Assembly: GCA_049997955.1 (NCBI GenBank)
Contig: JAEBDY010000002.1
Coordinates: 186,001-250,000 of the forward strand
Length of the DNA: 64,000 bases
Origin: Umezawaea sp049997955
GTDB lineage: Bacteria; Actinomycetota; Actinomycetes; Mycobacteriales; Pseudonocardiaceae
Direction of reading: 5' to 3'
Below are positions 24,812-33,193 of this stretch, piece after piece. The position numbers and the translations under genes were made by a program. The notes beneath the pieces were generated by a model. The model made no database searches and was not told the origin of the DNA. It was given only the letters and a program-made list of their open reading frames with translations. Positions within the stretch are counted from its first letter, which is position 1; each line of letters starts with the position of its first letter.

Positions 24812-27800
24812 CTAGCTGTGCACCAGTTCGCGTTCCGGCTCGTCCGCCTCGACGGGCTTGCGGCGGAAGCGCTCCTTGGTGTTCTCCACCATGGTGTAGA
24901 GCGTCGGCACCAGCACCAGGGTCAGCAGCGTCGAGCTGACCAGGCCGCCGATCACCACGACGGCGAGCGGCTGCGAGATGAAGCCGCCGCTGCCGGTGAT
25001 GCCCAACGCCATGGGCGCCAAGGCGAAGATGGTCGCGGCCGCGGTCATCAGGATCGGCCGCAACCGGCGCCTGCCGCCCTCGATCACCGCCTCCTCGATG
25101 CCCATCCCCTGGTCCCGGTACTGGTTGATCAGGTCCATCAGCACGATCGCGTTGGTCACCACGATGCCGACGAGCATCAGCACGCCGATCAGCGCGGGCA
25201 CGCCGAGCGCGGTATCCGTGGCCAGCAGCAGCACGATGGCACCGGTCGCCGCGAACGGGATGGACACCAGCAGGATCAGCGGCTGGATGAGGCTGCGGAA
25301 CGTGACCACCATGATCAGGAACACGATCGCGATGGCCACCAGCAGCGCGAGGCCGAGGTCGCCGAAGGCGGCCTGCTGGTCCGCGCTGACGCCGCCGATG
25401 GAGAACGCGGCGCCCGCGGGCAGGGTGAGGCCGTCGAGCTTCGTCTGCAGCTCAGCCGTGACCGCGCCGATGTTCTGGTCGGTCGCGGTGGCCGACACCG
25501 TCGCACTGCGGTCGCCGTCGACCCGCTTGATCTGGACGGGGCCGTCGACCTGCGACACCGTGGCGACGTCGCCGAGCTTGAGGCCGCCTGCCAGCGGGAG
25601 CGCCTTGACCTGCTCCAGGTCCGTCGGGGCCGGGCCGCCGCGCAGCACCACGTCCTGCAACTCGCCGTCGAGCGTGAGCTGCGCGATCGTCGCGCCGCGG
25701 AACGCCTGCGCGACCAGCTGGCCGACCGCCGCGTCGGTGAGCCCGGTCGGGGCAGCCGCCGCGCGGTTGAGGGTGATCTGGACGCGCGGCACGCTGTCGC
25801 CGAGGTCGTTGGTCACGTCCGCGAGGCCGGTCGTGCCCTGGACCGCGTCGCGAACCTGGTCGGACGCCGTGCGCAGCACGTCCGCGTCGGCCGCCGTGAC
25901 GGACACGGCCACGGTGTTGGCGTTGAACCCGCCGCCACCGCCGCCCGCGCCGACGGTGATGTCACCGGCGTCGGTCAGCAGGGCGGCCCGCTCGCGCAGG
26001 CCCTCCTCGATCGCGGTCGTGTCGCTGTCCTCCTTCAACGTCACCGAGAACGACGCCGTGGACGCGTTCCCCGCGCCGCCGAAGGCCGCGAAACCCTGCT
26101 GCGAGCCGATGGTGACCTGGTAGGTCTCGACCTCGTCGAACTCGCCGAGCACGTCCTCGACCTTCTTGGCCGCCGCGTCGGTGGCCGCGAGGCTGGTGCC
26201 GACCGGCATCTCCTGCTTGAGGCTCAGGGTGTTCTGGCCGGAGGAGTCGATGAAGTTGGTCTGCAGCAACGGCACCAGGCCGAGCGTGCCGCCGAACACC
26301 AGCACCGCGATGAGCACCGTGACCAGGCGCCTGCGCGTGGCGAACCGGAGGACCGGCACGTAGATGCGCTGGAGGATGTTCTTGCGCTCGCGCTCGGCCG
26401 CCTCGGGACCGTCGTCCTTGCCGGGCTTGAGGAACCAGAACGCCAGCACGGGGATCACGGTCAGCGACACCAGCAGCGACGCGACCAGCGCGACCGTGAC
26501 GGTGATCGCGAACGCGGAGAACAGCTGGCCGATCAGGCCGCCGACGACGGCGATCGGCAGGAACACCGCGACCGTGGTCAACGTCGACGCGGTCACCGCG
26601 CCCGCGACCTCGCGAACGCCGTCCAGCACGGCACGGCGCTTGTCCTCGCCGTAGGACAGATGTCGTTTGATGTTCTCCAGCACCACGATCGAGTCGTCCA
26701 CCACCCGGCCGATGGCGATGGTCAGACCGCCCAGCGTGAGGACGTTGAGCGAGTAGTCGCCGATCCACAGCGCGATCAGCGCGACCAGCACGGACAGCGG
26801 GATGGACACCGCCGTGACCAGCGTGGAGCGGATGGAGAACAGGAAGATCAGGATCACCAGGACGGCGAACAGCAGCCCCAGGGCGCCCTCGGACGTGAGG
26901 CCCTCGATGGACTTCTCCACGAACGGCGCCTGGTCGAACACGATCGTCAGCGCCGCGCCCGACCCGAGCGTCGAGGCCAGCTGGGGCAGCTTGTCGCGCA
27001 CGGCGTGCGAGAGCGCGACGGCGTTGCCGTCCGGCGCCAGCGTCATCGAGATGCCGAGGCTCTCCTTGCCGTTGGTGCGGGTGATGGACGTGGCGGGCGC
27101 GGGCGTCTGCTCGATCGTCGCGACGTCGCCCAGCCGGGCGCCGGACACGCGCAGTTCGCGCACCTCGTCCACAGTGGACAGCTTGCCGCCGACCTGGACG
27201 CTCAGGCTCTTGTCGCCCTCGGTCAGCGTGCCCGCCGGGATGGAGACACCGTTGGCGCGCAACGCTTCCGGGATCGCAGTCGGCGCGACCTTCGCCGCGG
27301 CCAGCTTCGCGGGGTCGGGCGTGATGGACAGGTTCTGCTTGCTCGCACCGGTCACCGCGGCCTCGCGGACCCCGGTCAGCGCCTGGAGTTCGGGGAGGAC
27401 GGTCCCGTTCACCTTGTCGGCCAGCTCGCGCTGGTCCCCGTCCGCGCTGACCGCGAGGACGACGGCGGGCAGGTTGTCCGTGCTGCCCGCGATCACCTGC
27501 GGGTCGACACCTTCGGGCAGCTGCGTGCGAATCCGGGTCAGCGCCTGCTGTAGGTCGTTCACGACGTCCGCGACGGGCAGCCCGAAGTCGAACTGCACCT
27601 GCACGGTCGCCGCGCCGTCGCGGGACGTGGACGTCACGTCCGTGACACCCGCGACACCGCGCACGGCGGTCTCGATCGGCTTCGCGACCTGTTCTTCGAC
27701 CAGCTCCGGGTTGGCGCCCTGGAACGGCGCCACGACCACGGCGGCCGGGAACTCCAGGGAGGGCAGCAGTTCCTGCTTGAGCGAGGGGATCGCGTAGATC

Positions 27801-27877
27801 CCGAACGCGGCGGCGATGATCGCCACCAGCGCGACGAGGGCGCGGTTGGCGAGGCTCAGTCTGGCCAACGAGGTCAT
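24812..27877 (-). CDS. RND-family multidrug/solute efflux permease
   Basis: A 1021-residue inner-membrane pump of the AcrB/SwrC-like HAE-1 group with 12 membrane helices and two large outer loops. Hallmarks: ARLSLANRALVALVAIIAA at TM1, SLKQELLPSLEFPAAVV, the proton-relay Asp pair in AIGRVVDDSIVVLENI (TM4), and the second-half copies (LMLVGIVVTNAIVLMDLINQ, RLRPILMTAAATIFALAP). No periplasmic adaptor or outer-membrane gene is present, as usual for Gram-positive RND pumps. The ATG at 27877 has GGAG seven bases upstream; an ATG at 27898 is possible. It diverges from a MarR-family gene, the probable regulator. Confidence 0.92.
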   Translation of the reverse strand: MTSLARLSLANRALVALVAIIAAAFGIYAIPSLKQELLPSLEFPAAVVVAPFQGANPELVEEQVAKPIETAVRGVAGVTDVTSTSRDGAATVQVQFDFGLPVADVVNDLQQALTRIRTQLPEGVDPQVIAGSTDNLPAVVLAVSADGDQRELADKVNGTVLPELQALTGVREAAVTGASKQNLSITPDPAKLAAAKVAPTAIPEALRANGVSIPAGTLTEGDKSLSVQVGGKLSTVDEVRELRVSGARLGDVATIEQTPAPATSITRTNGKESLGISMTLAPDGNAVALSHAVRDKLPQLASTLGSGAALTIVFDQAPFVEKSIEGLTSEGALGLLFAVLVILIFLFSIRSTLVTAVSIPLSVLVALIALWIGDYSLNVLTLGGLTIAIGRVVDDSIVVLENIKRHLSYGEDKRRAVLDGVREVAGAVTASTLTTVAVFLPIAVVGGLIGQLFSAFAITVTVALVASLLVSLTVIPVLAFWFLKPGKDDGPEAAERERKNILQRIYVPVLRFATRRRLVTVLIAVLVFGGTLGLVPLLQTNFIDSSGQNTLSLKQEMPVGTSLAATDAAAKKVEDVLGEFDEVETYQVTIGSQQGFAAFGGAGNASTASFSVTLKEDSDTTAIEEGLRERAALLTDAGDITVGAGGGGGGFNANTVAVSVTAADADVLRTASDQVRDAVQGTTGLADVTNDLGDSVPRVQITLNRAAAAPTGLTDAAVGQLVAQAFRGATIAQLTLDGELQDVVLRGGPAPTDLEQVKALPLAGGLKLGDVATVSQVDGPVQIKRVDGDRSATVSATATDQNIGAVTAELQTKLDGLTLPAGAAFSIGGVSADQQAAFGDLGLALLVAIAIVFLIMVVTFRSLIQPLILLVSIPFAATGAIVLLLATDTALGVPALIGVLMLVGIVVTNAIVLMDLINQYRDQGMGIEEAVIEGGRRRLRPILMTAAATIFALAPMALGITGSGGFISQPLAVVVIGGLVSSTLLTLVLVPTLYTMVENTKERFRRKPVEADEPERELVHS

Positions 27878-27892
27878 GCGGCGACTCCAGCG

Positions 27893-27921
27893 AGACATTT
27901 AGCCTGGGGCAGACATTTAGC
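27893..27921. promoter_or_regulatory. Direct repeat in the RND/MarR divergent promoter
   Basis: AGACATTTAGC occurs at 27893-27903 and again at 27911-27921, an 18-base period. The pair lies between the divergent RND and MarR-family genes and covers the alternative RND start codon. Candidate regulator site; a TAAC/GTTA inverted pair lies nearby at 27936-27959. Confidence 0.4.
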
Positions 27922-27966
27922 GTGAAGCGAAAGATTAACGCACGCTCATGAAGCTGTTACCTTCAG

Positions 27967-28443
27967 GTGGTGCGGGACGCGTCGAAGACTCAACTGGTAG
28001 ACAGGGTTGTACTGGCCCAGCGCCAGTTGCAGAGACACATCGCGTCCACCCACACGAACCCGTTGCTGCAGGTCAACCTCACGATGCAGCAGCTCAAGGT
28101 GCTGTTGATGCTGTCGATGGGCGGGGCGAGGTCCAGCCAGGAACTGGTTCGCGGACTCGGCGTCGGATCCGCGACGGTAACCGGCCTGGTCGACCGCTTG
28201 GCCGCACAGGGCCTGGTGGCCAGGCGGGAAGACCCCAGCGATCGACGGGTCCGGCTGGTCGAGCCTACCGAAAGCGGACGAGCCCTGGTGACCCGTCTGG
28301 AAGCAGCCGGAGCAGACCACTTCCGCACACTGCTGGAAACACTGACACCCGAAGACCTGCTGACCTTGGAACGAATCGTGAACCACCTGTCCGAAGCCGC
28401 CGCAGCGGAAGCGGAAGCAGCGGAAGCGAGCAGCCCGGCCTGA
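27967..28443 (+). CDS. MarR-family transcriptional regulator
   Basis: A 158-residue winged-helix regulator. DNA-binding core: LTMQQLKVLLMLSMGG, ELVRGLGVGSATVTGLVDRL and the wing VARREDPSDRRVRLVEPTESG. The tail is Ala/Glu-rich (AAAAEAEAAEASSPA). Such proteins usually repress an adjacent efflux gene and release DNA on binding the drug; the divergent RND pump is the obvious target. Two consecutive GTG codons (27967, 27970) are possible starts; a TTACCT box seven bases before the second favours a leaderless start there. Confidence 0.88.
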   Translation: MVRDASKTQLVDRVVLAQRQLQRHIASTHTNPLLQVNLTMQQLKVLLMLSMGGARSSQELVRGLGVGSATVTGLVDRLAAQGLVARREDPSDRRVRLVEPTESGRALVTRLEAAGADHFRTLLETLTPEDLLTLERIVNHLSEAAAAEAEAAEASSPA

Positions 28444-28698
28444 GCCGGGTCGGCCGCTGGCCAGGGGCGCTGGGATGCCTACGACTGAGGCTCGGGGTAC
28501 CCAGGGCCAGGGTGGCTGCCTGGGGTTGACGTACCTGCCACTTAAGACCGCAGCGCTCAAAACCGGAGCCCTGGCACCCAGGACTCGGCTGGCTGGGCTG
28601 ATCTAAAGCTTCCCGCTGCGGCTGTTTCCCACCCGAAGCGCTAGCGCAACCCACCACCCAAGTAGGACAAGGGCCACGAACGTGGCCGATTTTACTTG

Positions 28699-29575
28699 GA
28701 GCGTTATGCGTAGATTCGTCTACCAGCAGGTTCGGAACCGCTCCAAGCGGATGATCGTGCGGACCAGAGCCGGGAGTTCGCTCAGTCGTCCGCGGTAGCC
28801 GGTGCCGAGGATCTTCCAGTTCTTCAGATGTGCGATCGCGCGTTCGACCGCGGACCTGATTCCGGACAGCACCTTGTTCGCGGCGATCCGGTCGGGGTCG
28901 GGTTCGCGGTTCTTGGGTTTCTTGGTCGGGGTGATCATGCCCGTGCCCTGGTAGCCCTTGTCCGCGACCGTGTCCGGGGTGTCCAGACGGTCGGCCAGGC
29001 CCCACGCGCGGAACGCCTCCAGGTCGGAGATGCTGCCCGACACCGGATAGGACGTGGTGATCACCCGACCCGTGAGATCGGCGACGACCTGCACGGTCAT
29101 CCCGGACCGGTGCCGGCGCCCGGAGTACAACTCCGGCCGTCCGGTCCGGTTTCCGGTCGGGATCAACGTGCCGTCGACCAGCAGCGCGGTGGCGGGCAGG
29201 TCCTCGTCGAGGTCGAAGTCCGCCAAGCCTCGGGACAGGATCGGGGTGATCGCTCGGATCAGTCGGCTGACGGTGGACTGCGCGACCTTGTAGTGGAAGG
29301 CGAGCACGACCTGGGCGGTGTTGTGGCGCAGGTATTGCAAGGTCATCACCACCGCCTGGGTCGGATCCAGGGCTCGGCGGGGGTCCCAGGGCATGACCTC
29401 GACCACCCGGTCGACGAGATGGGTGACCTGGTCGAGGTCCAGGCCGGTGATAGCCTTGGGTTGCAACGGCTTCTCCTGCGCATCGTCTTCTGTGAGAGGA
29501 AAACGATCTTAGCGGTAGAGGCCGTTGCGCTTATTCTGGGCATTTTCGGCCTGGAGCGTTCTACGCATAACGCTC
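28699..29575 (-). mobile_element. IS5-type insertion sequence, 877 bp, intact
   Basis: Perfect 16-bp terminal inverted repeats GAGCGTTATGCGTAGA lie at 28699-28714 and, inverted, at 29560-29575. The flanks carry a direct TTG on both sides (28696-28698 and 29576-29578), the expected short target duplication for the IS5/IS427 group. The single transposase gene is uninterrupted, so the element may be active. Its target was the palindromic repeat copy A. Confidence 0.9.
28720..29466 (-). CDS. IS5-family transposase (DDE_Tnp_4)
   Basis: A 248-residue DDE transposase. The N-terminal HTH segment (ALDPTQAVVMTLQYLRHN, QSTVSRLIRAITPIL) is followed by catalytic Asp in TALLVDGTLIPT, second Asp in TVADKGYQGTG and the Glu in SAVERAIAHLKNWKIL. 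The TTG start at 29466 has GGAGAAG four bases upstream. No frameshift is needed to read the full protein, unlike many two-frame IS5 elements. Confidence 0.9.
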   Translation of the reverse strand: MQPKAITGLDLDQVTHLVDRVVEVMPWDPRRALDPTQAVVMTLQYLRHNTAQVVLAFHYKVAQSTVSRLIRAITPILSRGLADFDLDEDLPATALLVDGTLIPTGNRTGRPELYSGRRHRSGMTVQVVADLTGRVITTSYPVSGSISDLEAFRAWGLADRLDTPDTVADKGYQGTGMITPTKKPKNREPDPDRIAANKVLSGIRSAVERAIAHLKNWKILGTGYRGRLSELPALVRTIIRLERFRTCW

Positions 29576-29684
29576 TTGGGGATTTGAGCCTTAAAATTGG
29601 TGATCGGGCAGGCATTCCACCTGCCCTTTTAGCCCGATCAAGGCTCAAATGAGGGGCCCCAAGTCAAATCGGCCACAGCACGAC

Positions 29685-29762
29685 GGCAGCCGAGGCAGTC
29701 TCCCAACTCCGGCAGCAGCCGAGGCCAGCCTCCCAACCCCGGCAGCAGCCCAGCCCAACCCC
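29685..29762. repeat. Imperfect ~30-base tandem repeat
   Basis: Three units start at 29685, 29711 and 29741, each of the form GGCAGCAGCCGAGGCC followed by AGCCTCCCAACCCC, with small deletions. It lies between repeat copy A and the RNase J terminator; no gene is supported. Confidence 0.6.
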
Positions 29763-29820
29763 CGCAGCACCCCAACCACACAACCCGGCCCACGCCCACA
29801 AGAGCTCAAGCCCACAAGAG

Positions 29821-29855
29821 CCAAAACAAAACCGGGGCCACCCGAAGGCGGCCCC
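29821..29855 (-). terminator. rnj: Intrinsic terminator of rnj
   Basis: Read on the minus strand, GGGGCCGCC-TTCG-GGTGGCCCC forms a nine-pair stem with a UUCG tetraloop, followed by GGTTTTGTTTT. It starts six bases after the rnj stop codon. Confidence 0.88.
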
Positions 29856-29860
29856 AGCAA

Positions 29861-31540
29861 CTAAACGGCGATGATCGTGGGCACGATCATCGGCCTGCGC
29901 CGGTACGTCTCCGCCACCCAGCGACCGACCACCCGCCGCACGGCCTGCGCGATCCGGTGCGTGTCGGTGATCCCTTCCGCTTCCGTCCGCGACAACTCCA
30001 TCTCGACCAGCGAGACGGCTTGGTCCAGCGCCTTCGGGTCGTCGGAGAAGCCCCGCCCGGACACGGTGGGCGGTGAGACCGCGCGACCGTTGTTGCTGTC
30101 GATCGCGACGCTGATCGAGATGAAGCCGCCCTCGCCCAGCACGAGCCGGTCGGAGAGGGTGGATTCGCCCACGTCGCCGACCGAGAGGCCGTCGACGTAG
30201 ACGTGGCCCACGACCACTCGGCCCGACACCGCCGCCTTGCCGTCGATCATGTCCACGACCACGCCGTCCTCGGCGATGACCACGTGATCCGGGTCCACCC
30301 CGGTGCTGACGGCCAGCGCGGCGTTGGCGCGGAGGTGCCGCCACTCGCCGTGGACCGGCATGACGTTGCTGGGTCGGACCGCGTTGTAGAGGAACAGCAG
30401 CTCACCCGCGGGCGAGTGGCCGGAGACGTGGACCTTGGCGTTGCCCTGGTGGACGACGGTCGCGCCCAACCGGGCCAGGCCGTTGACCACGCCGAACACG
30501 GCGTTCTCGTTGCCGGGGATGAGCGAGCTGGCCAGCACGATGGTGTCGCCCGCCTGGATGGAGATCTGGCGGTGCTCGCCGCGAGCCATCCTCGACAGCG
30601 CCGACAGGGGTTCGCCCTGGGAGCCCGTGGAGACGAAGAGGACCTGGTTCTCCGGGAGGCGCATGGCCTCGTCGAGGTCCACGAACAGGCCGTTGGGGAC
30701 CTTGAGCAGGCCCAGGTCGGCGGCGATGCCCATGTTGCGGACCATCGACCGGCCCACCAGCGCCACGCGGCGGCCGTGCGCGACGGCCACGTCGAGGACC
30801 TGCTGGACGCGGTGCACGTGGCTGGCGAAGCAGGCCACGATGACGCGCTGGCTCGCCTGGCGGATGACGTTGTCGAGGACCGGGCCGATCTCGCGTTCCG
30901 GCACGACGAAGCCGGGGACCTCGGCGTTGGTGGAGTCGACCAGGAACAGGTCGACGCCCTCGTCGCCCAGGCGGGAGAAGCCCGCGAGGTCGGTGAGCCT
31001 GCCGTCGAGGGGCAGCTGGTCGAGCTTGATGTCACCGGTGTGCAGCACCAGGCCGGCGGTGGTGCGGATGGCGACCGCGAGCGCGTCCGGGATGGAGTGG
31101 TTGACCGCGAAGAACTCCAGGTCGAACGGGCCGTATGAGCGGCGTTCGCCTTCCTTGACCTCGACCACCTTGGGGATCTGGCGGTGTTCGCGGCACTTCG
31201 CGGTGAGCAGCGCGAGGGTGAAGCGGGAGCCGACGACCGGCAGGTCGGGGCGGAGCTTCAGCAGGAACGGGACCGCGCCGATGTGGTCCTCGTGGCCGTG
31301 CGTGAGGACGAGGGCGTCGATGTCCTCCAGGCGGTCCTCGATGGCCCGGAAGTCCGGCAGGATCAGGTCGACGCCCGGCTGGTCGTCCTCCGGGAAGAGC
31401 ACGCCGCAGTCCACGACGAGCAGCCGTCCGGCGTGCTCGAACACGGTCATGTTGCGGCCGACCTCACCGATGCCACCGAGGGCGACGATGCGGAGTCCGC
31501 CCTCGGGCAGCGCGGGTGGAGTCGTGGTGGGCACGTTCAT
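29861..31540 (-). CDS. rnj: Ribonuclease J
   Basis: Metallo-beta-lactamase-fold RNase (5' exonuclease plus endonuclease) for mRNA decay and rRNA maturation; 559 residues. Zinc ligands sit in THGHEDHIG (H81, H83, D85, H86) with further ligands in VNHSIPDAL and LHTGDIK; beta-CASP motifs include LFLVDSTNAEVPG, VSTGSQGEP, VHVSGHSPAGEL and VHGEWRHL. The ATG at 31540 overlaps the dapA stop (ATGA), the conserved actinobacterial dapA-rnj coupling. Confidence 0.96.
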   Translation of the reverse strand: MNVPTTTPPALPEGGLRIVALGGIGEVGRNMTVFEHAGRLLVVDCGVLFPEDDQPGVDLILPDFRAIEDRLEDIDALVLTHGHEDHIGAVPFLLKLRPDLPVVGSRFTLALLTAKCREHRQIPKVVEVKEGERRSYGPFDLEFFAVNHSIPDALAVAIRTTAGLVLHTGDIKLDQLPLDGRLTDLAGFSRLGDEGVDLFLVDSTNAEVPGFVVPEREIGPVLDNVIRQASQRVIVACFASHVHRVQQVLDVAVAHGRRVALVGRSMVRNMGIAADLGLLKVPNGLFVDLDEAMRLPENQVLFVSTGSQGEPLSALSRMARGEHRQISIQAGDTIVLASSLIPGNENAVFGVVNGLARLGATVVHQGNAKVHVSGHSPAGELLFLYNAVRPSNVMPVHGEWRHLRANAALAVSTGVDPDHVVIAEDGVVVDMIDGKAAVSGRVVVGHVYVDGLSVGDVGESTLSDRLVLGEGGFISISVAIDSNNGRAVSPPTVSGRGFSDDPKALDQAVSLVEMELSRTEAEGITDTHRIAQAVRRVVGRWVAETYRRRPMIVPTIIAV

Positions 31541-32454
31541 GCAGAAACCCCAAGGGAAACGGCGGCGGCTGCGAGATCGGCGGAGATGGCGCTGATCTCG
31601 TCCGGCGTGGATGGCACCAACGGCAGCCTCGGTTCGCCCACGTCGACACCGCGCAGCCGCAGCCCTGTCTTCGCGTAGGTGACACCGGGCATCCGGGTGA
31701 AGGGCTGGAGCAACGGCAGGAGGCCGTGGCTGATCGCCCGCGCTCCCGCCACGTCGCCCGCTTCGAAGGCGTCGATCATCGTGCGAAGGCGGTCCGCGGC
31801 GAGGTGGCCGATCACGCTCACCACGCCGACGGCGCCGACCGAGAGCCACGGCAGGTTCAACGGGTCGTCACCGGAGTAGTACGCCAGTTCGGTCGTCGCC
31901 ATCACGCGCTGCCCCGCGACGAGGTCGCCCTTGGCGTCCTTCACCGCGACGATGCGCGGGTGCTCGGCCAGTTCCTGGAGGGTGGCGACCTCGATGGGCA
32001 CGATGGAGCGCGGCGGGATGTCGTACAGCATCACGGGGAGGCCGACGGCGTCGGCGACCGAGGTGAAGTGCGCGACGAGGCCGCGCTGCGTGGGCCGCGA
32101 GTAGTACGGCGTGACCACGAGGATGCCGTGCGCGCCCGCGTCCTCGGCCCGCTTGGCCGCCTGGACGCTGTGCGCGGTGTCGTACGAACCGGCGCCGGTG
32201 ACCACGGTCGCGCGGTCGCCGACGGCCTCGACGACGGCGCGGACCAGGTCCGCCTTCTCGGCTTCGTCGGTGGTGGGGCTCTCGCCCGTGGTGCCGTTGA
32301 TCACGAGACCGTCGTTGCCCAGCTCGACCAGGTATTTGGCGAGCTTCTGCGCCTTGTCCAGGTCCACTGCCCCTTGGGCGTCGAACGGTGTGACCATGGC
32401 GGTGAGCACGCGGCCGAAAGGGCGGCCGGGTGAGGCAGTCGGGCATCCGGTCAT
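31537..32454 (-). CDS. dapA: 4-hydroxy-tetrahydrodipicolinate synthase
   Basis: Condenses pyruvate with aspartate semialdehyde, the first step of the diaminopimelate/lysine branch; 305 residues, TIM barrel. Schiff-base K172 is in IVAVKDAKGD, catalytic Tyr is in VMLYDIPPR, and NGTTGESPT binds substrate. The ATG at 32454 is preferred over one at 32493 because TAGCGT lies seven bases before it, indicating a leaderless start. Co-translated with rnj. Confidence 0.95.
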   Translation of the reverse strand: MTGCPTASPGRPFGRVLTAMVTPFDAQGAVDLDKAQKLAKYLVELGNDGLVINGTTGESPTTDEAEKADLVRAVVEAVGDRATVVTGAGSYDTAHSVQAAKRAEDAGAHGILVVTPYYSRPTQRGLVAHFTSVADAVGLPVMLYDIPPRSIVPIEVATLQELAEHPRIVAVKDAKGDLVAGQRVMATTELAYYSGDDPLNLPWLSVGAVGVVSVIGHLAADRLRTMIDAFEAGDVAGARAISHGLLPLLQPFTRMPGVTYAKTGLRLRGVDVGEPRLPLVPSTPDEISAISADLAAAAVSLGVSA

Positions 32455-32467
32455 GGGGCAAACGCTA
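32455..32467 (-). promoter_or_regulatory. dapA: Putative leaderless promoter of dapA
   Basis: TAGCGT (minus strand, 32467-32462) is followed by seven bases and the ATG. Confidence 0.5.
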
Positions 32468-32547
32468 CCTCCAGTGCACCCACCCGTAATCACCGAGGTG
32501 GACGGCGGTGGTCGCCCCGCGTGATCGACTTCACCGGCCGTGACCCG

Positions 32548-33168
32548 TCACATGCCCGTGTTGAGGCCCCGCACCGCCGCCACGGCCGACTCGTCGCCGT
32601 CGAACTCGACCCGCACGGCCTTGCGGCCGGACGCGAGCAGCACGAGTTCACCGGGCTCGCCGGTCACCACGACGGGGGTCTGGCCCTGCTTGAGCGTGAC
32701 CGAGTCGCCTTCGGGCCTGCGGAACACCAGGCCGACCGGGCTGTTCCGGTAGGCGAGCTTGCCGGTGAACTTCAGCGCCTTCCACAGCGACGCGTCGCGG
32801 GCCGGGTCGGGCGAGCGGGGCTCCCAGCCCTCTTGAGCGCGGCGGACGTCCTCGTGGTGGATGAAGTACTCACCCGCGTTGACCAGCTCGTCCGCCAGCT
32901 TGTACGGCGAGTAGACCGGTGGGCCCTGGCGGACCAGGTCGACCAGTTCGGTCCACGGCTTGGCCGCGTACGAGTCCTGGACCTTCCGGGTGTGGCCCGC
33001 GAACGGCTTCAGCAGGATGCCCGGCGCGGCGTCCAGCCGCCGTTCGCGGATCACCAGGTGGGCGGCCAGGTCCTTGGTCTTCCACGGCGAGCACAGCGTC
33101 GGGGCCTCCGGCCCCACCTGCTCGAACAGATCGCTCAACTGCTTGCGCTCAACTCGTGCGACACCCAT
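32548..33168 (-). CDS. TIGR03085-type metal-binding protein (DinB/maleylpyruvate isomerase fold)
   Basis: A 206-residue protein resembling the actinobacterial TIGR03085 family: LCSPWKTKDLAAHLVIRERR and ELVNAGEYFIHHEDVRRAQ supply the histidines expected to bind a metal in a four-helix bundle. Some relatives are mycothiol-dependent enzymes; no substrate is known. TAGCGT eight bases before the ATG suggests its own leaderless promoter, although the kinase gene ends only 25 bases upstream. Confidence 0.8.
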   Translation of the reverse strand: MGVARVERKQLSDLFEQVGPEAPTLCSPWKTKDLAAHLVIRERRLDAAPGILLKPFAGHTRKVQDSYAAKPWTELVDLVRQGPPVYSPYKLADELVNAGEYFIHHEDVRRAQEGWEPRSPDPARDASLWKALKFTGKLAYRNSPVGLVFRRPEGDSVTLKQGQTPVVVTGEPGELVLLASGRKAVRVEFDGDESAVAAVRGLNTGM

Positions 33169-33193
33169 GGGGGTGAACGCTACTCCGGGACGG

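Larger units (their letters stand above)
28682..29676. repeat. Palindromic interspersed repeat, copy A (split by the IS)
   Basis: GTGGCCGATTTTACTTG at 28682-28698 continues after the IS as TTGGGGATTTGAGCC and ends CCCCAAGTCAAATCGGCCAC at 29657-29676. Without the IS the unit is about 115 bases, with ~20-base terminal inverted repeats (one mismatch, T against G) and an inner GATCGGGCAGG / CCTGCCC stem. It matches the copies at 50794-50908 and 51001-51118. Confidence 0.85.

Noticed and set aside
29645..29860. 71-codon minus-strand frame with AAAGVGRL repeats
   Set aside because: Produced by the tandem repeat and includes the rnj terminator; no ribosome site or domain.
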